A stretch of 64,000 nt of DNA from an uncultured Bacilli bacterium (lineage in GTDB: Bacteria > Bacillota_I > Bacilli_A > RF39 > UBA660). Positions 1 through 9,764 of this stretch are shown here, piece by piece (the stretch's first letter is position 1; the number at the start of each line of letters is the position of its first letter). The notes under the pieces were generated by a model, which had not been told where the DNA came from, ran no database searches, and saw nothing but the letters and a program-made list of their open reading frames with translations. Where the stretch lies: assembly GCA_934091055.1 (NCBI GenBank), contig CAKOKN010000002.1, positions 62,001-126,000 on the forward strand. The letters are read 5' to 3'. Both the position numbers and the translations under genes were made by a program.

Positions 1-202
1 CTGCCTTTCCTGTATTGCCTAAGTAAAAGTTATGAACACCAAAAGCACCAAGTAAAATACCCAATAGACCAGCAGCTATTTTAGATTTAGCATTTGGATC
101 AGCATTTACACTAGCTCCTTTGTTTACTTTAACTCCACAATTTAAGCAAATATCTTGTTCATCATTTAATTCTTTACCACAATTAGCGCAATATTTAGCC
201 AT
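1..202 (-). CDS. zinc-ribbon/TM2-domain membrane protein (partial, C-terminus outside window)
   Basis: Reverse-strand reading from the ATG at 200-202 gives MAKYCANCGKELNDEQ, then a second CxxC pair (CLNCG), i.e. a four-cysteine zinc ribbon at about residues 5-25. From about residue 45 comes GLLGILLGAFGVHNFYLG, the first hydrophobic segment and signature of TM2-domain proteins. The gene runs off the left edge, so only the first 67 residues are visible. A ribosome-binding site, AAAGGAGGA, precedes the start. TM2 proteins with zinc ribbons are common small membrane proteins of unknown role in Firmicutes; no function is assigned. Confidence 0.85.
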   Translation of the reverse strand, partial: MAKYCANCGKELNDEQDICLNCGVKVNKGASVNADPNAKSKIAAGLLGILLGAFGVHNFYLGNTGKA

Positions 203-239
203 ATAAATTCCTCCTTTATACTAACTTAATTTTATCATA

Positions 240-2783
240 TTAAGATAGATTTGTAAATTTGTTTATAACACTTTGAAGAAGTTCTTTTTCTTTAGCCAAG
301 TCTTCTCTTTCTTTTTCAACTATATTCGAAGGAGCTTTGTTTACATAGTTTACATTACTAAGTAGCTTCTCTCTTCTTGCTATAGAGTTTTCTAAATTTT
401 CTTTTTCTTTCAATAGTTTTTCTCTTTCTTCTTCAACATTCTTACTATTATCATATATTATATCTATTTCAAGACCATTATATTCAACCGCAGTAATATT
501 ATCACTTTCTTCGTTAGTAATTTTATCACTAAGTTTTAAAAGATTTACTATTATTTTTTCATCTTCTTTATCATTGATTTTTGTTATAACTTTATATTCA
601 CTACCTATACCAAGATCTTTCTTAGTATTTCTAAACTTAGTAACAAATTCTAATATACTATCAATATTAGTATCAAAGATTTCTTTTTTATTATATTCTG
701 GATAACTAGATATCATAATAGATTCTGCATCTTTAACAGGAAGTGAAGTATATATCTCTTCAGTTACATACGGCATAAATGGATTTAACATCTTTATCAT
801 ATCTGTAAGTACTCTAAGTAATACACTTTTAGTAGTATTATCATCATAGAACTTAGATAATTCAATATATTTATCACAGAAGTCTTGCCATATAAAGTTA
901 TATAGTGTAGAGCCTGCTATATTAAAGTCATATTTATCCATACTCTTAGTAACTAATTTAATAGTTTCATTTAATTTAGTTAAAATCCACTTGTCTTCTT
1001 TTTTAAGATTATCTAGAGTATAATCATCAGAAGTAAATCCCTCCAACTTCATTAAAACAAATCTAGAAGCATTCCATACCTTATTTATGAAGTTCCAAGT
1101 AGACCTAACTTTTTCTTCATCATATCTTAAATCCATACCAGCAGCAGTATTAGTAGTTAAGAAAAATCTAAGAGAATCTGCACCATAAGTGTCTATTACA
1201 TCCATTGGATCTATACCATTTCCAAGGCTTTTACTCATTTTTCTTCCTTGCTTGTCTCTTATAAGACCGTGTATTAAACAATCTTTGAATGGCCTTTTTC
1301 CTAAGAATTCAAGTCCTTGGAAGGTCATTCTATTTACCCAGAATGGTATTATATCATAACCAGTAACTAATACATTATTAGGGTAATATCTCTTAAGCAT
1401 TTCTGTTTCAAGAGGCCAACCTAGTGTACTAAAAGGCCATAGGGCTGAAGAAAACCAAGTATCAAGTACATCAGGATCTTGTACCCATCCCTCTCCTTCT
1501 GGAGCTTCTAATCCAACATAAACTTCATCACCTTTATACCAAGCAGGTATTCTGTGACCCCACCATAATTGTCTAGAAATACACCAATCATAAGTTATTT
1601 CCATCCAGTGGTTCATTGTTTTTTCATATCTTGTAGGAACAAAGTTAACTTTAGTATCTTTATTCTTTTGATTTTCAAGAACTCTATCTGCTAAAGGACG
1701 CATCTTAACAAACCATTGTTTTGATAAGTATGGTTCTATCATAACATCAGATCTATCTGAAAAGCCAACATTATGATTGATAGGTTCTATTTTAATTAAT
1801 AGATTACTATTCTTTAAGTCTTCGACTACTTTATCTCTACATTCAAATCTATCTAGACCTTGATAAGTACCAGCATTTTCATTCATAGTACCATCAGTAT
1901 TCATAATAATAATTCTCTCTAAGTTATGTCTATTTCCTACTTCAAAATCATTAGGATCGTGCGCAGGTGTTATTTTAACAACACCAGTACCAAATTCCAT
2001 ATCAGCGTGCATATCAGCAATTACTGGTATTTTTTTATTTAAAATAGGTAATATAACATTCTTACCAATATATTTCTTATATCTATCATCATCAGGGTTA
2101 ACTGCTACAGCAGTATCTCCAAATAGTGTCTCTGGTCTAGTAGTAGCAACTTCTAGATATTCATCACTATCTTCTATAAAGTACTTAATATGATAGAAGG
2201 CTCCTTCTACATCTTTATAAACAACTTCTTCTGTTGATAGAGCTGTTCTAGCAGCAGGATCCCAGTTAATAATTCTCTCTCCACGATATATTAAGCCTTT
2301 GTTATATAAATCAACAAAAACTTTTTTAACCGCAGCACTAAGTCCTTCATCTAGAGTAAATCTCTCTTTACTATAGTCAAGAGCTAATCCAAGCTTAGCC
2401 CATTGTTTATGAATGTTATCAGCGTATTCTTCTTTCCAAGACCAAGCGACTTTAAGCCATTCCTCTCTATCCATACTACGAGGATCTATACCCTCACTCT
2501 TAAGCTTTTTATCTATCTTAGATTGTGTAGCTATACCAGCGTGATCCATACCAGGAATCCATACAGCATCAAAACCCTTAAGTTTCTTATATCTAATAAT
2601 AATATCTTGCAATGTAGTATTCCAAGCGTGTCCTAAGTGTAATACACCTGTTACATTAGGAGGAGGAATAACAATAGCAAATGGTTCTTTACTCAAATCA
2701 TTCGAAGTAAAATACCCCTTTTCTTTCCAATTTTCATATTTATTTTTTTCAACCTTTAAATGGTCATATTTTTTATCAAGCAT
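240..2783 (-). CDS. valS: valyl-tRNA synthetase
   Basis: Cytoplasmic class I aminoacyl-tRNA synthetase that charges tRNA-Val. The N-terminal nucleotide-binding motif PPPNVTGVLHLGHAW (HIGH class) lies near residue 41 and the KMSKS loop appears as GRKMSKSLGNG near residue 520. Between them are the CP1 editing domain (ATTRPETLFGDTAV) and WWGHRIP. The last ~70 residues form the lysine/glutamate-rich coiled coil typical of ValRS, and 847 aa is slightly short for the family. The start overlaps the end of the HD-domain gene by 8 nt, so the two are probably co-transcribed. I see no T-box leader upstream of this pair. Confidence 0.97.
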   Translation of the reverse strand: MLDKKYDHLKVEKNKYENWKEKGYFTSNDLSKEPFAIVIPPPNVTGVLHLGHAWNTTLQDIIIRYKKLKGFDAVWIPGMDHAGIATQSKIDKKLKSEGIDPRSMDREEWLKVAWSWKEEYADNIHKQWAKLGLALDYSKERFTLDEGLSAAVKKVFVDLYNKGLIYRGERIINWDPAARTALSTEEVVYKDVEGAFYHIKYFIEDSDEYLEVATTRPETLFGDTAVAVNPDDDRYKKYIGKNVILPILNKKIPVIADMHADMEFGTGVVKITPAHDPNDFEVGNRHNLERIIIMNTDGTMNENAGTYQGLDRFECRDKVVEDLKNSNLLIKIEPINHNVGFSDRSDVMIEPYLSKQWFVKMRPLADRVLENQKNKDTKVNFVPTRYEKTMNHWMEITYDWCISRQLWWGHRIPAWYKGDEVYVGLEAPEGEGWVQDPDVLDTWFSSALWPFSTLGWPLETEMLKRYYPNNVLVTGYDIIPFWVNRMTFQGLEFLGKRPFKDCLIHGLIRDKQGRKMSKSLGNGIDPMDVIDTYGADSLRFFLTTNTAAGMDLRYDEEKVRSTWNFINKVWNASRFVLMKLEGFTSDDYTLDNLKKEDKWILTKLNETIKLVTKSMDKYDFNIAGSTLYNFIWQDFCDKYIELSKFYDDNTTKSVLLRVLTDMIKMLNPFMPYVTEEIYTSLPVKDAESIMISSYPEYNKKEIFDTNIDSILEFVTKFRNTKKDLGIGSEYKVITKINDKEDEKIIVNLLKLSDKITNEESDNITAVEYNGLEIDIIYDNSKNVEEEREKLLKEKENLENSIARREKLLSNVNYVNKAPSNIVEKEREDLAKEKELLQSVINKFTNLS

Positions 2784-3534
2784 TTACAACACCTATCCTC
2801 TTATCTATATAATTATTTAATACCATAGTAATCTTACTATAGAAGTCTTTAATTTCATCATTATCAAAAGTTAATGAATCAATAATTTTATCTACATATT
2901 TATTTTGCTTAAGTAAATAGTAGGAGTATTTATAATTAAATGAATACATTTTAGATAATACTATTAAAACTCCATCAGAAGAATTCTCTCTCATTCTTGG
3001 ACTAATAGTCTTAAATTTCTTAAAACTATCATAGACGAGACCATTAGGATAAGTTCTAATTCTTGTATCAATATATGGGTAATTAATAAATAATCTAAAT
3101 GTATCTAAATTATGAGCATCTTTTAATATAGCACATATATGTTTAGATTTTTCATCTATATCTACAGGGAAACCATCTTTATCATAAGCATATATAGCCA
3201 TTTTTATTGTATTATCATACTTATTATCTTTAGTAATTTCTCTTAATAGTCCTTTATTAAATAGTACCTCTATTGCTTTATCAGAAGAATCATCATCATC
3301 TTCATCTATATGGTAATTAGGAGTTCTTGAAAAGTTACCTATTTCGTGAAATAATCCCACGAGTTCACAGACTGCTATTTCTTCTTCATCGAATATATTA
3401 AGTCCAGTGGCTAAATCTCTAGCAATCTCCATAACTTTAAGTGAATGAAAATATCTTGCTTTAATATTCACATTATTCATATCATACTTTCTGACATATT
3501 GTTCAAATATTTTCATTATTCTACTACTTTTCAT
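2776..3534 (-). CDS. HD-superfamily phosphohydrolase-like protein
   Basis: 252 aa, soluble. Residues ~28-75 resemble the HD metal-dependent phosphohydrolase fold: a first His in YFHSLKVMEIA and the paired motif in LVGLFHEIGNFSRTP. The canonical His-Asp is His-Glu here, so metal binding may be altered. An acidic DEDDDDSSD stretch follows and may supply ligands. The C-terminal half is helical with no motif I recognise. The substrate cannot be inferred. It overlaps valS by 8 nt and starts after an intergenic gap that carries one copy of the dispersed hairpin element. Confidence 0.7.
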   Translation of the reverse strand: MKSSRIMKIFEQYVRKYDMNNVNIKARYFHSLKVMEIARDLATGLNIFDEEEIAVCELVGLFHEIGNFSRTPNYHIDEDDDDSSDKAIEVLFNKGLLREITKDNKYDNTIKMAIYAYDKDGFPVDIDEKSKHICAILKDAHNLDTFRLFINYPYIDTRIRTYPNGLVYDSFKKFKTISPRMRENSSDGVLIVLSKMYSFNYKYSYYLLKQNKYVDKIIDSLTFDNDEIKDFYSKITMVLNNYIDKRIGVVNA

Positions 3535-3612
3535 ATAATTCCTCCCTTTTCATAATCAATATAAGTATATAATAATTTCTAGTATTTTTCAAGTAAATTA
3601 TAGTATTTATTT

Positions 3613-3692
3613 CATCTCACACTAAAGTTGTTCGCTGTTTTTTTAGCCTGTAGTCTAAAAAAATACTTTAGAGCCTCAAGTCTCTAAAGTAA
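3613..3692 (+). repeat. dispersed two-hairpin element, copy A
   Basis: Leader around CACACTAAAGTTGTTCGCTG (3618-3637), then hairpin 1 with arms TTTTTTTAG and CTAAAAAAA around loop CCTGTAGT, then hairpin 2 with arms TACTTTAGAG and CTCTAAAGTA around loop CCTCAAGT. The unit matches four other copies in the window in order, spacing and loop sequence, but the stem sequences differ. It lies between the gmk stop and the HD-gene start; its second hairpin ends seven bases from the gmk stop codon. Function unknown. Confidence 0.8.
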
Positions 3693-3698
3693 GTGTAA

Positions 3699-4259
3699 TT
3701 ATTTCTTTTTTTCTCTATCAACAATATTAATTATCTCTTCGACAGTTTTATCAACAGTATTGTTGATAACTATATAATCATAATTATCTTTATATTTAAT
3801 TTCTTCTTTAGCTATTAATAATCTTTCATTAATAACATCTTCAGAATCCGTATTACGTTCCCTAAGTCTTCTTTCTAATTCTTTAAAAGAAGGAGGCATA
3901 ATAAATATACTAATAGCTTCAGGATACATTTCTTCGATATTAGAAGCCCCTTTTACATCAAGTACAGCAACTACATCAATACCATTATCTATATTATTAA
4001 AAATATATTTACTAGGAGTCCCATAATAATTACCATTATATAAAGTGTACTCTAGAATATTATTATTTTTAATATTATCTTCAAATGTAGATTTATCTAC
4101 AAAAAAGTAATCCACGCCCTCTACTTCATTCTTTCTCTTCTTTCTCGTGGTCATAGAAACAGAATATATAATTGAGGTTCTATCTACTAATTCTTTAGCG
4201 ATAGTATCTTTACCTACACCACCAGGACCAGATATAACTATAAATTTACCTTTCTTCAT
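3699..4259 (-). CDS. gmk: guanylate kinase
   Basis: Converts GMP plus ATP to GDP and ADP in purine nucleotide synthesis. The P-loop is GPGGVGKDT at residues ~10-18 (usual form GPSGVGKGT). The GMP-binding region follows with STTRKKRKNEVEGVDYFFVD and EYTLYNGNYYGTP, and the lid RLRERNTDSEDVINERL is near residue 130. At 186 aa it is normal for the family. The start overlaps the end of dnaE by 4 nt. Linkage of gmk to dnaE instead of the usual gmk-rpoZ pair is notable but not unique. Confidence 0.94.
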   Translation of the reverse strand: MKKGKFIVISGPGGVGKDTIAKELVDRTSIIYSVSMTTRKKRKNEVEGVDYFFVDKSTFEDNIKNNNILEYTLYNGNYYGTPSKYIFNNIDNGIDVVAVLDVKGASNIEEMYPEAISIFIMPPSFKELERRLRERNTDSEDVINERLLIAKEEIKYKDNYDYIVINNTVDKTVEEIINIVDREKKK

Positions 4260-7183
4260 TCTCTCTCCCTTTCTAATATCTTAATATCATTAACTACCAC
4301 TTGATATTTATCAAATCTTTTTTCTACTTTACCAAATATATTAATAATATCTCCTATCTCAATATTATTAAATCTCTTATAGACATTAGGAAATACTGTA
4401 AGAGAAACTTCACCATATTCATCTTCTCCTGTAATAAAAGCCATAACATCATTATTCTTAGTAGTAGTCTCTCTAAGTCTTTTAATTAGAACAACTAAAT
4501 TAATATTTTTATCAAAGTATTTATTAATATTTAAGGAAGTTATTATATTATTTTCTCTATATTTAGATATAGGGTGTTCTGTTAAGTAGAAACCAATAGT
4601 CTTAAGTTCCAGCTCTGTTATTTCTTTTTTAGTATATTCATCATATATATCAATATATGGTTTTTCTATTTCAATTATACCAGCATCTTTAGCTATTTCA
4701 GCATAATTTAGAACATTATCTAAGTTTTCTATTAAAGTTCTTCTATTATAACCAAAGTTTATTGCCCCAGCATTAATTAAATTAATAATTACTCTTTTAT
4801 TCACAGAGGTACCAGACATTCTAAGAACAAAATCACAAAAGTCTTTGAATTCACCTTTTTCTCTCTCTTTAATAATATCATTACTACTAGCAGTCCCTAC
4901 ATTCTTTATTATAGATAAAGGACACTGTATACTATTATTTATTACATAATATTTATTTTGACTTTTATTTATATCTGGAGGTATTATCTTTATACTAGAA
5001 GCTCTAGCCCTATTTATATATGTATCTGTTTTAACTTCCTGACCAATAGAATTAGTTAGAGTAGCAGCTATAAAGTATTTTAAAAAGTATGCTTTAATAA
5101 AAGCCATTCTATATGATGTAATAGCGTATGCTACAGAATGAGATTTATTAAAACCATAATTAGCAAATTTAAGTATTAAATCATATACTTTATTCGCCGT
5201 ATCCTCACTATAATTATTCTTTAAACAGCCATTAATAAATTTAGGCTTTTCTTTTAAAAGAATTTCTTCTTTCTTCTTAGACATAGCTCTTCTTAAAATA
5301 TCTGCTTCACCATAAGAATAAGAGGCCATTAATCTTGCTATTTGCATTATTTGTTCTTGGTATACAATAATACCATAAGTACTTTTTAAAATAGGTTCTA
5401 GATCAGGATGAATATAAGTAATTTCTTCTCTCTTTTCTCTTCTTCTAATAAAAGTATCAATGTTATCCATAGGACCAGGTCTATATAATGCTAGAGCTAA
5501 GACAATGTCATCAAAAGATTTAACTTTTAATTTTCCTAAAAATCTTTTCATACCAGTAGATTCAAATTGAAATATACCATCCGTATCAACATTATAAAAT
5601 ATATCAAGAGCCTTCTTATCATTATTTGGTATTCTTTCAAAAGTAATGTTTATTTTTTCTTTATCACGAATTTCTTCGATTACATTACTAATTAGGGTTA
5701 AATTATCTATACCTAGGAAGTCCATTTTTAAAAGACCTAAAGGTTCTAAATAGTCTTTAGAGTAGGCCGTTGTGTACGTATCTAGTTGGTTTTTATATAA
5801 TGGAATAATATCATCTATATCATACTTACTCATTACTATACCAGCAGCGTGTATTGATATATGTCTAGGTAATCCTTCTAAGTGTGTACCGATTTCATAT
5901 AATAGTTTTAATTCTCTTTTAGAGTTTATTAATCTATAGAACTTACTATCTTTTATATAAGAACTACTAAGTTCTTTTGAAGTAATAGATCTACATATAT
6001 CATCCGTAATAGGTAGACTTATATTCATACATCTAGCTAAGTCTCTAGTTACTTGTTTAGCTCCTAATGTATTAAAAGTAATAATACTAACTACTTTCTT
6101 TTCACCATACTTTTTAATAACATAATCAGTAACTAAGCTTCTTTTTGTACTATCAAAGTCTACATCAATATCGGGCATTGTTACTCTCTCAGGATTTAAA
6201 AATCTCTCAAATAACAAATCATACTTAATAGGATCAACATCGGTAATACCAATAGAATATGAAACTAAGCTACCTGCAGCACTACCTCTACCAGGACTCA
6301 CTAATATATTATTTTGCTTAGCATATTTAACATAGTCCCATACAACTAAGAAATAGTCACAGAAGCCCATTTTATTAATAACATCTAATTCATAATTTAA
6401 TCTTTCTATGTAACCATCTGGAACATTATTGTTAAATCTTCTATTTAGACCCTTATAAGATAGTTCCTTAAGAAAGATACTAGGATCAATATTTTCATCA
6501 TATACAGGAAGTAATCCTTCTGTATACTCTAAAGTAACATTACAAGAATTAACTATATATTCCATATTACTTCTAACATCTTCATTAGTCAAAGATATAA
6601 ACTCTTCTTTATCTAATAGATATTTATTCTTGAAAGTATTAAGTTCAAATTCTCCTAGTCTCTTTTCATCCCTTATCATAATTAAATAATCTAAATATCT
6701 ATAATCATCTCTATTTAAGTAGCAGACATCATTTATAAATACTGCCTTTTCTTTAATATTATTTAATTCTTCATAAGTAGAATATCCTATAAAGTATTCT
6801 TGATATATAGCAGTTATTTCTTTATTATAATTACTATAAGGAATTATTAATACTAAATTATCTTTATATTTATTTAGTATATCTAAACTTATATTATTGT
6901 CAGAAATATTCGTAGATAATTTAATTAAATTCTTATATCCTAGATTATTTTTTGCTAATAATATAAACTCTTCATTATCAAATTTAACTTTAATACCAAT
7001 AATTGGTTTAATATTATTCTTTTTACAAGATAAATAGAATTCATATGCTCCAAACATATTATTAGTATCAGTTATAGCTAAAGAAAAATAGCCAAGTTCC
7101 TTAGCTTTACTTGTTAATTCATTTATCTTAATTAAACTACTTAAAATAGAATAACTAGTTTTAACATCTAAAGCACATAACAC
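4256..7183 (-). CDS. dnaE: DNA polymerase III alpha subunit, DnaE type
   Basis: Replicative polymerase of the error-prone/primer-extending DnaE class that works beside PolC in low-G+C Gram-positives. Order: N-terminal PHP fold (residues 1-200), polymerase core with the catalytic aspartates in MPDIDVDFDSTKR (near residue 335), thumb and fingers with LYRPGPMDNID and YGIIVYQEQIMQIA, helix-hairpin-helix region, and a C-terminal OB fold (VVLIKRLRETTTKNNDVMAF). The PHP metal motif HxH is replaced by LDVKTSYSIL, so PHP catalysis is probably lost. At 975 aa it is shorter than Bacillus DnaE. The start is a GTG preceded by AAAGGAGGG; no ATG fits as well. Confidence 0.95.
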   Translation of the reverse strand: MLCALDVKTSYSILSSLIKINELTSKAKELGYFSLAITDTNNMFGAYEFYLSCKKNNIKPIIGIKVKFDNEEFILLAKNNLGYKNLIKLSTNISDNNISLDILNKYKDNLVLIIPYSNYNKEITAIYQEYFIGYSTYEELNNIKEKAVFINDVCYLNRDDYRYLDYLIMIRDEKRLGEFELNTFKNKYLLDKEEFISLTNEDVRSNMEYIVNSCNVTLEYTEGLLPVYDENIDPSIFLKELSYKGLNRRFNNNVPDGYIERLNYELDVINKMGFCDYFLVVWDYVKYAKQNNILVSPGRGSAAGSLVSYSIGITDVDPIKYDLLFERFLNPERVTMPDIDVDFDSTKRSLVTDYVIKKYGEKKVVSIITFNTLGAKQVTRDLARCMNISLPITDDICRSITSKELSSSYIKDSKFYRLINSKRELKLLYEIGTHLEGLPRHISIHAAGIVMSKYDIDDIIPLYKNQLDTYTTAYSKDYLEPLGLLKMDFLGIDNLTLISNVIEEIRDKEKINITFERIPNNDKKALDIFYNVDTDGIFQFESTGMKRFLGKLKVKSFDDIVLALALYRPGPMDNIDTFIRRREKREEITYIHPDLEPILKSTYGIIVYQEQIMQIARLMASYSYGEADILRRAMSKKKEEILLKEKPKFINGCLKNNYSEDTANKVYDLILKFANYGFNKSHSVAYAITSYRMAFIKAYFLKYFIAATLTNSIGQEVKTDTYINRARASSIKIIPPDINKSQNKYYVINNSIQCPLSIIKNVGTASSNDIIKEREKGEFKDFCDFVLRMSGTSVNKRVIINLINAGAINFGYNRRTLIENLDNVLNYAEIAKDAGIIEIEKPYIDIYDEYTKKEITELELKTIGFYLTEHPISKYRENNIITSLNINKYFDKNINLVVLIKRLRETTTKNNDVMAFITGEDEYGEVSLTVFPNVYKRFNNIEIGDIINIFGKVEKRFDKYQVVVNDIKILERERE

Positions 7184-7200
7184 GGCTATCCCTCCTTTAA

Positions 7201-7455
7201 TTAATATCTAAGTGTGAAAAATGCAATAAGAGCACCAGCAGCAGCTACAATAAGAGCAAGTGTTGCAACAGCAGCAAAGCCATTACTCTTAATACCTATA
7301 TCAGTGGCTTTTACTTTTTTCTTTGAGTTATGTTTATAATTTTTAGGTGCATTACTTAAAACATAGTTCATAGAAGGATCTATGTTTAAAGGTGCATTAC
7401 TTCCCTCAATTATAACTTTAGAATTTCCTCTTTCATCACTAAATTGTTTTTCCAT
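7201..7455 (-). CDS. small tail-anchored membrane protein, unknown function
   Basis: 84 aa from the ATG that follows GAGGAAATT; an upstream reading overlaps dnaI but has no ribosome-binding site. A polar N-terminal part with NAPLNIDPSMNYVLSNAPKN is followed by a lysine-rich stretch and one C-terminal transmembrane helix (FAAVATLALIVAAAGALIAF), giving a tail-anchored layout with the N-terminus inside. It sits between dnaI and dnaE on the same strand with short gaps, so it is probably co-expressed with replication genes. I do not recognise the family; a membrane tether for the initiation machinery is only a guess. Confidence 0.7.
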   Translation of the reverse strand: MEKQFSDERGNSKVIIEGSNAPLNIDPSMNYVLSNAPKNYKHNSKKKVKATDIGIKSNGFAAVATLALIVAAAGALIAFFTLRY

Positions 7456-7462
7456 AATTTCC

Positions 7463-8374
7463 TCACTTTCTTCTATTTTCAGCAATCATTGTTATAATAT
7501 CTGTTAAATATTTAATTCTCTCTATTATTCTTCTAGCTTTAACTTTTCCTTCAATATCATTACTAGCCAAATGTTTTTCTAGTTCTTCAATCGTTAAGTT
7601 TGAAGTAAAAAATGTTGGTAGTTTTTCTTGCATCCTATACTGTAATATAGTACCTAGAACTTCATCTCTGTTCCAGCAGGTAGTAGTCTCAGCGCCAATG
7701 TCATCAATAAGAAGTAACTCAGCATTTTTAACTTTATTAAACATATTCTTATAGTCGTCAGAAAAGTTTTCTTTTAATTTTCTTAAAAACTCAGGATAAT
7801 AAATAACTACCGGCTTAGCGCCTTTCTTAGCTAGTTCATTAAATAAAGCGGCAACTAAATATGTTTTTCCACATCCAAAGTTACCAGTTAAGTATAATCC
7901 TTTTAAGCATCTATTATTTTGGTATTCTTTTATAAATGTAGTTATCCATTTAATAGTTTCTAATCTATTCTTATCATCAGTATAAATATTCTTCATCGAA
8001 GCATCTAATATTTCTCTTGGCATATCAAACAGAGAAATATTATTTTTATAAGCATTATCTTTATCAAGTTTCTTTTTATATTTACAAGGAAGATAAGAAA
8101 ATACAATATTACCTTGTTCAATACTAGGATAATATACATAACCATTTATTAAGTTCTTACATTCCATTATATTTTTGCAGTTTTCACAGTTCTTAACTTC
8201 TCTAGCAGAGTCTTCAATTAAAGAAGTATATTTAATAAGCATTTCACGAGGACATTTAAGTTTAGAAACTATCTTCTTAAATGTATCATCATTATAAGCC
8301 AAATCAAAGTTTTTTTCAAGTTCATAGTTATCTATATGTTTAGATTTGCTAATTAAATCATTTATCTCTTTCAT
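7463..8374 (-). CDS. dnaI: primosomal protein DnaI (helicase loader ATPase)
   Basis: Loads the replicative helicase with DnaB and DnaD at origins and stalled forks. The N-terminal domain has the zinc-binding cysteines CENCKNIMEC (residues ~60-70) expected for DnaI. The AAA+ domain carries Walker A GNFGCGKTYL (near 165), Walker B LLLIDDIGAE (near 221) and sensor segment PTFFTSNLTIEELE. 303 aa is the usual DnaI length. Its ATG overlaps the stop of dnaB (TAATG on the minus strand), so translation is likely coupled. This pair is characteristic of Bacilli. Confidence 0.95.
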   Translation of the reverse strand: MKEINDLISKSKHIDNYELEKNFDLAYNDDTFKKIVSKLKCPREMLIKYTSLIEDSAREVKNCENCKNIMECKNLINGYVYYPSIEQGNIVFSYLPCKYKKKLDKDNAYKNNISLFDMPREILDASMKNIYTDDKNRLETIKWITTFIKEYQNNRCLKGLYLTGNFGCGKTYLVAALFNELAKKGAKPVVIYYPEFLRKLKENFSDDYKNMFNKVKNAELLLIDDIGAETTTCWNRDEVLGTILQYRMQEKLPTFFTSNLTIEELEKHLASNDIEGKVKARRIIERIKYLTDIITMIAENRRK

Positions 8375-9666
8375 TATTTATACTCCTTTAATAGTTCTTC
8401 TAATTGATTATCTTCACCATCATTTATTTCCTTTTTGGATATCTTTTTATCAAACCAATCTGGTATATTTTGTGATTTATTTTCTATTTTAACTATTCTT
8501 TTATTCCTCTTTTTATGTTCTTTTTCAGCAGTATTCATAGCTTCTTCAACAGTTTCAATACCAAGTCTTTGCCATTCACCAGCTAACATTTCTACGAGAC
8601 CTCTAGTAAGTTTTTTCTCATTAACATTTAAAACATAATCTATAAGGACATTAACTACTCCAGGTTTTAACTTATAATCAATTAATAAGTCTTCAACTAA
8701 CTTTAAATCTCTTCTAGTAGGTTCATTACCCTTATTCTTAGAAATTAATAACTCTCTTGGAGATATAGTTTCAAAAGTATATATCATCTTTGCCCTATTA
8801 GAAGTGTCTCCTATTGGTTTTCTAAGATATTCAGGTTGACTATTATCAATAATCGTAGGAAGTATACCACCATTATCAAATTGATAATAATTTCTAGAAG
8901 ATTTTCTAAGTTCTTCTTTATTTATAGTACCTCTTTCATTAAAACATCCCTTTATAATATTAGACATTTTAACAGCATCTATATCATATATAAAAGATAA
9001 ATTAATAATTAATTCTTTAACTTCTTTAGTAAATACTTTATTTGTATCAATATTTTTAGGCATCGAAGATATTAAGAAATTAAAGTCAAAGTTACTATTA
9101 ATATTCAATTTTAATTTATTATATTTTCTAATATCTTCGAGTGATAAGTCATAAGAAGTAAGAGTAGTAGATTGAAATACATCATTAAAACTCTTAGTAA
9201 TATCTTTATAATTACTAGTATTAAATCTAGGTATCTTAAATGTCTTAATAATATTATCATATTCTTGCTTTCCTATATTACTGTATAATACAATATTAAG
9301 AATAGGATGTGATAGAAATTCAGAAGCACTAACAGGAGAATATAATTCATATATATAATTATTAACATTACCTGTTTTTATAAGTGTCTTGATAAGACCA
9401 ATAGCCTCTAATTTTTCTCTTGCAGTCTCTATTTCACCTATTGTCATTCTAAGACTAGATACTAGTTTTTGATGTGAAAAGTCTTTACTTACTATTTGTG
9501 AAGAATCTAAATCAGACCAGAATGTGAAGTATAACATAACAGCTTCCATACCAATAATTGGAAGGTATAAATCAGTTAATATTTTTCTGTCCTCATCATA
9601 TAAAATAGTTTTATTAATAACTACATATGTATCCGCGGGTAATAAAGTATAACTTTTCATAAGCAA
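8374..9666 (-). CDS. dnaB: replication initiation and membrane attachment protein DnaB
   Basis: Bacilli-type DnaB (not the helicase), which with DnaD and DnaI brings the helicase to DNA. The N-terminal winged-helix part starts LPADTYVVINKTILYDEDRK, and the C-terminal DDBH-type domain includes LKLVEDLLIDYKLKPGVVNVLIDYVL near residue 325, ending in PDWFDKK. 430 aa. Start choice: a TTG at 9664-9666 lies six bases after GAGGA, whereas the in-frame ATG two codons later is further away; either is possible. It is the first gene of the dnaB-dnaI-dnaE-gmk run. Confidence 0.92.
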   Translation of the reverse strand: MLMKSYTLLPADTYVVINKTILYDEDRKILTDLYLPIIGMEAVMLYFTFWSDLDSSQIVSKDFSHQKLVSSLRMTIGEIETAREKLEAIGLIKTLIKTGNVNNYIYELYSPVSASEFLSHPILNIVLYSNIGKQEYDNIIKTFKIPRFNTSNYKDITKSFNDVFQSTTLTSYDLSLEDIRKYNKLKLNINSNFDFNFLISSMPKNIDTNKVFTKEVKELIINLSFIYDIDAVKMSNIIKGCFNERGTINKEELRKSSRNYYQFDNGGILPTIIDNSQPEYLRKPIGDTSNRAKMIYTFETISPRELLISKNKGNEPTRRDLKLVEDLLIDYKLKPGVVNVLIDYVLNVNEKKLTRGLVEMLAGEWQRLGIETVEEAMNTAEKEHKKRNKRIVKIENKSQNIPDWFDKKISKKEINDGEDNQLEELLKEYK

Positions 9667-9764
9667 TCACATTCCTCAGATATATTGTATAATAAAAAAA
9701 AATAAAAGTAAAGAAAATAATACTTAAATTTTTCTTCTATTAATTTGAATAAAATATTGCTCTT

